64,000 nucleotides of DNA from Apostichopus japonicus (Eukaryota; Echinodermata; Holothuroidea; Aspidochirotida; Stichopodidae): the NCBI RefSeq assembly GCF_037975245.1, contig NC_092577.1, forward strand, positions 2,990,501 through 3,054,500, in the 5' to 3' direction. The notes below the pieces were generated by a model. The model saw only the letters and a program-made list of their open reading frames with translations. It was not told where the DNA came from and did no database searches. A program made the translations under genes and the position numbers. Of the stretch, positions 39,901 to 51,900 are shown in pieces (within the stretch, counting starts at the first letter, position 1; each line of letters begins with the position of its first letter).

Positions 39901-42900
39901 ACCATTTTCCATGAGTGCAGAATATGAACCTTTTGAGGGCATTTTGCAGCAGTTTGGGAGCAAGAGAAAAAGGAATGTTTGAAAGAAAGTAAAACAAACA
40001 GATGTGAGATTCCTGTGGCAGGAAGCACTGCTTTTCCACCCGTAGAATCCTCCATCATTATTATTATTTCTGGCTGACATTTTAGTTCTAAAGGCAGTTG
40101 GTCTCCGTGTTACACATGAAAGCACAAATGATATGCAATCTTTGGCTTAAACTTGGTCACTATAGCTGAAATAACAGCCTTGCTGTTTTTTTAGTGTCCT
40201 TCATAAGTTAACCTTCCTACTGTAATGTTATTTTTGTATTAATCTTGTACAAACAGATGAGAAATAAATTTGAATTTGAAATTGAACCTCTCGTCGAGAA
40301 GCGACCCATTCTATTAATTTAACTGATTATTCTATTACAGGAATTCCGTCTTTTTCTTTTTCTGCAAGATATGTCAGTTTTATCGAAAGATTAATAATAT
40401 TTTAAAGACATATATAGAGCCCTTGATAAAGCCTGGGCACCTCTGGTACACTGACCTACCCTGCAAGTTTCCAAAAAGTGTTTTTGCTCCGACCAGCCAC
40501 TTCTGCTGGCCCTTGTAAATATTTAATTGAACAACCCTGTTTGGTTTTGTTTTCATTTTAAATGTCATTTTTATTTCAGTTTAATAATCTTACAGATGAC
40601 GATATCTCTATACGATTCTGGACGACCTCTTGATTGGCTCTGGGCTATAAACTATGTGACTATCCAAAGGAGAAGCTCCCACTCTCGCTGGGAGTGAATA
40701 AAAAATCCACGTAAACTAACACTTGGCCCATGCGGGCCACGGAACCGCTTACACTCGATACGATACACGAAAGAGAATATTTACACGATGAGCTTTCCGT
40801 ACTTCCCAAAAATCATTTTACCTCATAGGGCAAATTTTACAAGGGGATTGGTAAACTACAAAAACTACCAGTAAAACTGACTGCACATTTGGGGAAAAAG
40901 CCGACTACAGGTAAAATTACAACACAAGGAGAACCTGGGATGATCTCATTTTAAATGATGTTGGTCTTTCAGATAACCCGAGACTATTTCTTTCTTTGTA
41001 AGGTTTTGGAAAGTCAAGTTGGTTGCCCAACATGATAGGGTGTATATGGAAAGGTTTGAGAGAGTGTTTTACTCTAAGAAAAAAGGTCTAACATGAAGCA
41101 TCTCAAGTCAATGGAAACCCTTAAAAATCAGTCATTCAATAAGATCATTTAAGACCAGTTTAAAATTCCTTTTTTTTTTTCTTTTTTTTTTCCGAACTTT
41201 GATCAGATGTATAATAATATGGACAACTTCCAAGATGGTTGTACCCAAATTTCTTTTTAGCCTGACTAGGACATAAATGTGATTTGATATCCAAGTGGTA
41301 TCTAGCTATCTAACCAAATCCAGTGTGCCTCGTTCAGTAGTCCAACGATTGCCCTAACCATGTATGATTATAGTACAAACGGCTGAGTATTACAGGACCG
41401 TAGCAGGAGACATAACAGAATACGATCGGGGGACCTCATCTGGCGATGTCGTATCTCCAGACCTGAGAGATATGACGCAACTACGGACACACAAACAGAC
41501 TGACGGACAGCTTGACTACGATGAACTTTCAGCACTAGAGTCAACAAGTATTCTTAAAAGGAGACGCAAAGAGACCGCAAAATTTTCAAAACCATCCGAA
41601 GTCAAAAAGACCAAACGTTTGAATATACGGGAAATAAGTTTTAGAACAAGACGATTAAAGAGTTTGGCAGGAGAGAGAGATATTGTAGAAACAGGTGAGA
41701 AATCTAAACGATGCAAAGGGTTAAACGGTCATACAAACAACAAAAAAATCATGCAATGCTTCATAAATAACGACAACAACAACAAATGCATTATATATAA
41801 CGATAAAGCGGTAAAAACAAACATCAAGGATTACGTTGTTGATTATTAAATGCATCAGTAAAAACTCCGTTCCAGTGCGCTGCTTTATACATTCAAATTC
41901 CAAACAGACGCTGATTAAAGAACAAGACATTCGCAAATGGCGGCATAATATGACCACAAAAGTTTCTTTTTTTTTTTAAAGTGAACAAATCTTGTTATAA
42001 GGAAAGTTGGCAGGCTGGCATCGGTGACGAAATTTCCAAATTGCAGCGTCACTGTTCGTGAGCGTCCAAGGAGAGAGTGCAAATCTCCGATATTGTTTGC
42101 ACTGTCTAACACCAAATAAACCAGATATTTTTATCTTTTAAATTATGGGATTCACAGAACAGGGTTTTTTGAGCAACTGTTCTGTCACATTGGGTGACTT
42201 TAAACAGTTTTTTCCAATATAGATACTTCTAACAGAATAATAGGGAAACCAAGATCAAAATTTATGGGGAACATTTAGCCCCCAAGGGTCGAGAGTAACT
42301 GCAATAATGTTGCATAATTGCATAAACCCCTTCCCCCCCCCCCATATGACTGAAACTTCAGGGATATTTTTGGGTGGGGAGACAATATAGATCTTATAAT
42401 GAAGAGACTAGTGTTCCAGACTGTTAGTTGCAAACCCCATCTCAATATCTTATATTGACCGGATGAATCTACCCTTTGTCCAGGAGGTGGGTAACAAGGG
42501 GTGATCGGTGATGTCGTCATGGTAAAAGTTAAGTTATTTCCAATGCTTTTACTTGGGCAATTAAATCTTCTTTATGAATTAACCTTGAAACCTGATAAGT
42601 TTGGAAATATTAAATTAGCTGTCAATGTTCTTTGTACTAAGAATTTCATCAAACATTTTTTTTTTTTTTTGTAACGACATTATATTTTTCTGCGAATAAA
42701 TGATCGAAATGTTAAAAAGGATTTTTTTTTCCAGGTGAATTGCCCTGATAACATCCTTCCTTTCTGCTATGTTGCCAGATGCCTTCACAAAATACCCATA
42801 AAATTTAAAAAATATTCATATCTTCTTGATCCACAAGACTATGAGGTTGCGGTTTGGGACCTAAAGGTGTAGCACATTTTCATCAATTTTGCAAATAGCA

Positions 42901-45900
42901 AGCTATCAACTTAGGCTACCAGGAAATTCTCTGAATGGATACATTGTACAGATTATATTTAACCATTTCATTAATCTTCATAATCAAGTGGCTAACCTCT
43001 TAATCCAATACAGAAAAAAACATTTGTCACACAAAATACTTGCAATTGGGCATTTTGTTGTATCTAAGCCCTTTTTGTCAAACTTCATAGCCCTGGTGTA
43101 ACATTAGCAGACTATGGCTTACACATATGGGATTCTCTTTCCTCGGAATGGCATAGTAATGTCCACAAAGATTGTCAAAAAATCTATGTAAAATACAGCT
43201 GTAAGTTAAGGGTGACATTTTTGGGATTTCTGCTGTCTATAAAAAAAAAAGAAAAAAAGAGCAACTTGCTCTTTTAAAGCACCGTAACGATACATTGCTA
43301 GAAAAAAAAAGTCAGTACTCTGTCTTAAATGATCATTATTATGTATACCCCAGAGCAATACATCCAATCAGGCAGCAGAAAATATTTAAAAATTCCACAT
43401 CGTTTTCTTATGAATATTCATACGACAGTAATTATATTGTAAAGAATGCTCACAAGCCCTGACTGTAGAACTGTACACAGAGAAAACAACAACAAGTTTC
43501 CTAGTGTGGGAAATTCAACACAGCTTATCAAAATTGACAGAGAGGTGAAAAAGTGATTTCCTATCCCATGGTTCACCCAAATTTTTCAGAGAATAATGTC
43601 CGAGCAAAAAAGGGGGAGGGGAGAGGGAGGGGAGAGGGAGGGGGGAAGGGTGACTCACCTTGCACTCGAGTCAAGATATCTCCTTTGATGTCAGCGTTAG
43701 TAATAGGCAGAGAGACAGACCAAGGTGGTAGAATGAGTTCATGAATAGAACCAAAGTCGCACTCTTCGGGAATTGTTTTGAAGCAGCCAGCATGAGCCTG
43801 TTAGCAAAATAGGGGAAGAAAACGTTAGAGATGTAAGTTAAAAAGAAACTCTCGTCGATTCCGTTGGCTCGAAAAATTAACCGAGAGAGTAGCGAGTGGA
43901 TATGTGCTGGCGAGGATTTCGCTCACGGTGTAAAAGAAACAGCAGGTTTAGGGTATCAATCTGGTGAACATAAACACCACATATGAGTTAAAAAAGTAAC
44001 AGCTGCGACTGGCAAAACTTTTTATAAAGTGCACTCTTTAAAGTGCACTTCTTTAAGTGCACTTCTTAAAGTGCACTTTCAAAGTGCACTGTTCTGCCAC
44101 AGCCAACATGAACTTGTAACACAAATAGGGCAGAATGACCATTGGTAACCTGTGATATTTCTGGTAAACATTACGCAGAGAGTAAACGGAATAGTTCACA
44201 GGACTTATAGGGTGTTTTGAGAAGGAGATGGGGGCGGGGGGTTGTCTACATATACCATTCATGGGTTAGCAATTTGGGAGCATTGATCTCATATGTGAGC
44301 ACAAGGAACTAATTTAGTTTTTAAACTGCGTGTACCTGTTTTGTGGGTTCTGTAATTTGCCGGTTCCGAATTTTGTCTCTAATAAAATACTACATATTGC
44401 ATTGTAACTAAATACCCTCTAAACTTGGTAAAAACTTGGTATCACCCTCCACCACTTTAGAGATATTGAAATGAAACATACATAGTGGTAGGACTATGAT
44501 CTACCAGAAATGGAGTTTTATACTGACCACCCAAAGCTGGTGTTCTGTTCACCAAACATACACACAAAAAAAAAAAATTGTTTATTTTATAACAGAAGAT
44601 ACTATAATTACTCAGAATATCTCTCACTGAGACATAGCCTGAGTGCTGTCACGGCTGTCACAGAAGGACAGGAAGACCAACCAAAAACTGAGCCCCTTTA
44701 AATATCGGTTGACCCAAATACAGGTAGCTTTTTCTTCCTATAGCTTCCTATAGAGATCCAAATTCAGCTTGCCTGTCTCACTACTAAGAAGTTCTCCGTT
44801 TTCTTCGGTTGAAAGGGAACATGTTCTGCTTAGGGTATTATTATCTTTCCGACGATCAAATTCCACCCACATGCAAGAACTGTTTACGACCGGACATGGG
44901 GGTATAAAGGGAAAGACTCAATCTCATCCATTTCAGTAGACTTCTCAATTTACAATTTGCACAATGAACTATGCTTTACGGCAACCCTTTTTAATAGTCA
45001 CCCTTTAATGGTGGTAATCGATTTCCATGAAAGGGATTCGGAGAGATAGAGAGAAGTTCTTCTAAAGGACTTTTTTCCAGAGAAATTTTCTAGAGAATTT
45101 ATTCTCTAGAAAAAGTAACAAATGATTGAGATTTCCCAACAGATAGTACGTTGGCATTATTCGGAGTTATTTTAGATTTGCTTCCGTTTTTAGTATCACT
45201 CCAAACCTCAATCAGTCTATTGTATTTATAACACTATAACAAAATGTAGTGTGTGTACGTTATACTACTCTACACTGTTTTCTTCCCCTGTTCAGCAGGT
45301 ATGAGTCAGAACACAAAATGGATAAGTGTAACATTTTGGGATGATTTAAAGTGTGCGAGCTTGTTATTTTATATCTAGATCGATACTAAAAAGTTAATAA
45401 TTTGTTACATTTTATAAGACCATCTCTGAAATGTTTCTCTTTAAGTGCATGTCTGTATTTTCTGTGTTGGAATGTAACAGGAACAGCATGAATGAATAAA
45501 CAAAGAGAGTTGCCAATTACAGGAAAAGTCAAACCAATCAAGGCCGACACTAAAACCAGATCTCGTTCCAACAACCAGGAAGTCCTTCCTCGGTAAATCA
45601 CGTCCAAAAGATCACATCACTGCACTTTTTCTGATTATTTTTAAGTAAGGTCAAAGGTCAGCAATAGGAGCACAAAAAAATTAGAGCACAAATTGCGACT
45701 CTCACTCAGAAGGTTCGGGTAACATCGAAGATGAAAGAATTGGCGATTAAAAATGTCCGTGGGCCCGCGTGTTAATTTTGACATATCGACTAATGGTGCA
45801 TATTCCTGATCTATGGTATTTTATTTATTTTATTTCCAAAGTTTGTTCTTTAAGTGAGCAGAAATCCCAAAATGTGTGACTTGTCACAGGGAATCTGTTG

Positions 45901-48900
45901 GCTGAAGTAGATCGTTTAATAAAAGTCCAGGAAACTTTCTGAATATTTTAGGTCAAAACCACACCTTCATAGCCTATTTTTTTGGCAAAGATATGAATTT
46001 TGTCCAAATCTGTTGGTATTTCCTGAAGGCAACTGAAAACATCAAAGTGCATGATGTCATCAAAGCAGTTGATCTGGTCATGTTTTCTGTTTTTCCTAAT
46101 AATATTTAACTCAACTATTCACAAAGGAAACATTATTTCCCCCCCCCCCCCTCAAAAATATGGTCTTCCAGATAAAATAGGCCTCATTCAATCAACCATA
46201 TTTTGAGTTAGAAAGAAGATATTGAGCTGTGGTTTCCACCAACAGTGTGGTATATTTTCTTTTCCATATAACTATCATACTGGCTGCCACTGGAATATCC
46301 TTGGTGATTAATAGCTCAAATAAAATAAAATCTTCAAATCCCATTTTCTTGATCGAGTAGACAAAGTTGTTGGTATTAAAAGAATTCAAACATCACATAG
46401 GCGTGGATTGGCATCCTGGTCTACCAAAGTATGGGATTTTGGGCTTGTTTCGTTTTTCATCCAGAAGCCATCAATGTTTTTCCCATATGAAATGGGTCTG
46501 GCAGGCTGACAAACTTTAACATCCAAATTGACTGTGAAACTGTACAGCAAGAGTGCTGATGTTGTGAGAGACAGGTAAGTGAGGGAGTGTTAGGAAGGGA
46601 AATAATAGACTAAAACATCCAAGTGACACGAAGAACAAGCTTCAAGCTGTTGGAATTTTCTACAGGTGTATATGAGCCTGCTAACTGCCTTCCGGTCTGA
46701 TAAATATGATAGTTTTCAGGGGTTTTTTTTGTTTTATTATTATTATTTATATAATTATTATCATGAGCGATCAACGGGCTTGCCCCTCAATATATCACTG
46801 ACCTTCTTACTCCTTTGCGTCGGTCAACTACAGTTACCCTTCGCTCTTCCAATCGTGCGCATTTGCAATTAACTCCTGGTCCACGTACCCGCACTCGTTA
46901 TGGCAATCGTGCCTTTTCTGTCGCTGCGCCTTCTCCTTGGAACAAACTCCCATTTCACATCCGTGACTCTCCCTCCCTTTGTATTTTCAACAGACAACTT
47001 GAAACATTTCTGTTTGATTCCTAGTTTCTTTTTTTCCCCTTGGTTACCTTTGTCTCTTTCCTACTTTGTAAAGTGCTTTGAAGTGTAAGTGTAATTTATT
47101 ATTATTTTTATTATTATTTTCATGAGGGGTATTTTCTTACTGTGATGTAGCACCAATCGCACTGCATCCCGGTCAGACATTCTGAACTAGCACAAGACTT
47201 CTTACAGACCACGCAGCGGCTGTTGGTAGGCAGGTTGCCATCCCTCCAGTGGTGTTTTATTGTTGCAGTTGTCTGGAGATTTCAAGAAAATTCCAAAATA
47301 TATATTAATGTTTTTTCAATCTTGGAGACATGCATTGGAACTTTTGGAAGGGAGAGGCAGAGGAGAAATGGAAAAAAATGAGTAGGCTAAGGAGAAAAGG
47401 GTAGGTGGGGGACAGGAGGGGAGATGGGGGAGGCATATGGATGGTGAGGTGGAAAGAAAAGTATGGAGTCGAGATAGGCAAGGGATGGGCCAGATTCAAG
47501 GCAGAATTTAAACACACTAAAGAAGATTTCAGTATTTGATTCAGAATATCCCATGTAATGGCTGAATTTTTTGGAGATATCTGTAGGATGGAGAGAAATA
47601 CAATAAACATGTGGAGATCTTCCATTTTATTTTTAAAATTTGGGGTGATTTGGTCACTTAACATAAGTTAGCAGCATAATGACACACTGCAATGCCCTTG
47701 TTGTCTGGGTTTTATTTCATATGTCATTGTGATTTTCATTGGAACACAAAAGTCCATGTTTTGATCCTACCACTGGTGTTCATCAATGACAGTGGCTGGG
47801 CTACTCAGTCTAACAAAGAAACCATCTGGGGTGGTGGGGGTGGGGGTGGGGGGTGGTACAGTTCCTCCGAAGCAATTGATACAAAACTCAATATAAAGAG
47901 ATCAGGCATTGATCGCATAAAATAACATGTTTCCCAATGCATTACAAAGCTGTCCAGGTCATGTGGTGCTGAAAGAATTCACAGAAAACAAATCTCACTG
48001 TCCCCTCGCTTTTAAAACCGATGAAATTACAGACTTTGTCAAGACCAACCCACTCCTAACAGGTTTACTATGAAGCCTACCTTCTAATGATCACTTAATG
48101 TTAGGATAGGTTCATATAGCCTAACAGTTGTTACTCTTGCAAAAACTCCTTTTGGGATGTTCTTAATGAGGGGGACATTCAATGAGCCATGAAGTCCAAA
48201 ACATGAAATGAAGAAGCCATAACCTTTCACCACGGTTTTGTTATTTATTCTAATAACTTTATCTCGGACTTGTCAAAAACCTGGCTCACTTTCATATAAA
48301 GCCAAAAACCTAAGGAGTGTTCAAACAAGGATTTTCACTCATTTTTCTAGACTAAGCTTCCAAAATTCAAGGACTTTCAAGCAACAACAAAAACGAAGGA
48401 TTTATCTGTTCTCTACTTCTTCCATTTTCCAGACTTTGTGGGGAACAATGAAATCTTTGAATAGATACTAGACAGATGAAGTCATGTAATAGCTTAACTG
48501 GAAACAGATATTACACAAACTGTTTTTACGTAAATAATGGTCAAGCATGGTCAAATAAACAAAACTATTCTTTTTTCTCTGCCGTTTTTCATAAACAAAT
48601 CGTTAGCTTTTGGTATGCAACAGGAAACAAAGTAATTACATTAATTAACTCTAGTGAACAAAAGCTTTTACTTCAAATCATCAGTAACCTAATTTGCCAG
48701 TATTTTGGTAAACAAGTGGACATATTGTTATTATGCAACGACATAATCAAGAGTTTACTGCATTAATATTCTTACAACATAAACAAAACAAAACAAAACA
48801 GAGAGCTATTAAACGAATGCTGTAATGGCTAAATAATACAATTTACACTAAGAAACCAAACCTAAGCCCCTCCCACCCGCCCCCCCCCCCCTTCCCGGCA

Positions 48901-51900
48901 AACAAAAAAACAAGGCATTGTGTCCAATGTTTGTCCAATGTTACATAAAATGGAAATAACTGAAATTACACAACAGTGAATTTCTTCAAAGTTCTTCAAA
49001 TGTCAACAATGCTACACGGTTGTAGTATTCCTACGAAAGAAGAACAACAACAGGCACATTTTTACTTGGGGAATAGCTTACCCACAAGTCTGCTGTTTCA
49101 CAACCAACAACTTTTTCTCTTGTTCTATTATATTTGTTATCCTCCAAATCTGGGTTAGATTTACTATCAGTACAACATGGTTAAAAAAAAATTAAAAAAA
49201 GTCAAACCAGTTGCCAAATTTGTTTTTCTGTATTTTTTTTTAAAATCTTTTGATTGAATGGATTTTATTTAATATCATTTACAGGAGAAGCTAGACTTAT
49301 CACCATCACTGTTTTTTTTATCTTTTTATACTTACGGGGTCCACATCTTCATCGTGGTGCGCAACGTCGATACAGTTGTTGAGAGCAAAGTCAAGACAAT
49401 GTAGATGGACATAGTATTCACACACTGTTAAAGATGAGAGAACAAAAAATAAAATAATAATAATGATAATTACTTTTATAATCTACTTTCATCTCAAAAT
49501 ACACCTCTATATTTCAATGTTGCAATGTAGGTTCTGCTTATTAATTGCTACTTTTTCTTTTGGGGGGGGGGGGGTTTCCCTTCTTTCTTCCCTCCTTTTT
49601 CCCCCCTTTTTCTTTTGGATTTAAACTAAACGTTTATTCCAAATGCAATCCTTGTTGTGGGAAATCCCGTCTTGGCAACTTTTGACATGCTGGGTTTTTA
49701 TTTTTATATGAAATGCCATTTTAAGTGGTTTCTGTTCACACTGTTGTTTCCGTGGCTTTTGTTCCGTTGGTTTCTCGGAATATTAACCAGCCCTACCTAA
49801 AAATTTTGGTTGCCGACCCAGTACATCACGATTTGACAAGTTCTGATTGTCCGGCAGTTATTTTGGTCATCTAGGACTACCCCTAAATTTACACCCGTTC
49901 ATTGATAAAAAATTCTTTGACCTTGCAGAGAGAATTCCATGATCCTTTTGTGTACATCCTGGGCCAAAGTGGAAAGCTCATTGTCTGGTCTTCTTTTGTG
50001 TTTTAGGGGCTTAATTTGTGGTCTAATAGTCTGTGCATGCAACTATCCCCAGACTCTTGAAAACCAGAAAATGTGTGCTTTCAAGCGTTACTCATTACCA
50101 GCTAGTTGCTGTGTCATTACGCTGGGTAGCAACGTCTGGGCCGGCGATGATCGTCGGTTAAATTTGTGAGCCTTCCCTAAGTCTGGAAATACCCAAAAAC
50201 TTGTTGAAAACTCTTTGAGTGACTGACTCAAGTCTGTACATGTCACCAATGCTAACATTAAATCTTGTTACAAATTTGCTCTTTCGTTCGTATCTCAGTA
50301 ATTTTTAACGTCTCTTGCCTTAAAGCCCAAGTACTATTTTTTTTCTGATTCGTGTAAGACTGGTTCGTTGCGATGTTGGTAAACCCTACGTAGGGGTGAT
50401 CATGTTTATCAGTGCTCTCTTAGTCCCCTAACACCTGTCGCAACTTCTCTTGCCGTATATTCCAACTCGCACACTTCGTTCCTCCAACAAACTGTATCTA
50501 GCTGTTCCTAAACCACGCTTGAAGACCTACAGTACAGTATGGTTACAGAGCTTTGAATACTCTGGCTCTTATCTCTGGAACAAGTTACCAGATCACGTTC
50601 GAACATTGTCTAAACTTTCTACATTCAAAAAGTCTTCTTAAGACCCCCATTTTTTCACTTGTTCTTTTGTAAATTAATTTACTTTCTTTGTAAAGCGCCT
50701 TGAGCAGTGGCTTTTGTCTACTGATTTGGCGCTATATAAATCTCATTTATTATGATTATTATATTATCACAAAGCTAAATGCTAAGAAAAAGTGAGCAAC
50801 TGGCTACAGACATTCAAAGGTGTCAAATATTTTCCTTGTACAGGCACTGCAGCATTATAAGTTTTCAGCTTTTTTCTTTAGAAAGAAAATTCATAAACAG
50901 CTGAAGGCTGCTACCAAACAAAACTGTTAATTCTAAATCATACCCAATATATTAAGCAATGTCTGGAGACTGCAAGGTATACTGTGTGAAAGCTTCTGCA
51001 CTTTTTGAGTTCATACTGTGACAGTTTTCAAGCAGTTTTCAAGTATTTTTCAAGCTCTCTTTACGAAAAGATCAATTGTACCTTCATAAAAATCTGGAAT
51101 GCAGCCAGAAACTATTATACAGCTCTCAACAAATATTTTTTTTATAATAAATTAGACTGAATTCACCATAATTTAGGTCTTGATAAGAACTACTTCAGTC
51201 TACATTCAGAATCACAGATTTACTGGTATCTTAACTGGGTGAAAAATTTATCTGATGTTTACAAGAGGTATTGTTTTGTAAAGTAGCAAGCATGCTGGTA
51301 TGGTGGAAGAACTTCACTTGGTGCCCGGCAACTTATTAAACATATAAATATAACACAATCAAACATGATACAACCAAGAAAAGGGGGAAAAAAATACAGA
51401 TGCTGTTTATCTATTGAGCAAGTGTCTATATAGATGCAAAGTAACACATTCTGTTAATTTGGTTTTAAAGCAAACATAAAGACTTTTTCAAGTGTTCATT
51501 TGTTCCCAAACTACATTATGAATACATGCGAAAATATTATTCTTTATCCCATATTTCCCATGCAGGGAACCCTAGGCTTAACCCTAGGCTTGGGGCTGTG
51601 GCCCTCTGAAAGCTTCCACCCCCCACCCACGGCTCCTCACCTCAGGCTTGATAGTGATAAATGTTTGGAATGATGACAATCTATCTAAGTGAGAACATAC
51701 TTTTACATAGTTTTACAGACTACAGCAACCTTATATCAAATACAGTAATAGAACCCTGTACAGTAAATGCCTAGATTAACATTAGAATGTAACATTAATG
51801 TATTAACAGGAAAAGACCTTCAGATAAATTAAATTAAATTTGTATTTATATGACACATTTTTAATTTTTGAGGAATGACCATTCAAACAGCTTGAGGTTC

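Noticed and set aside
39754-40125. 123-codon minus-strand frame ending in [11 protein letters not shown] before a possible donor
   Set aside because: Considered as an extra DGKQ exon, but no acceptor with matching phase and no resemblance to the family.
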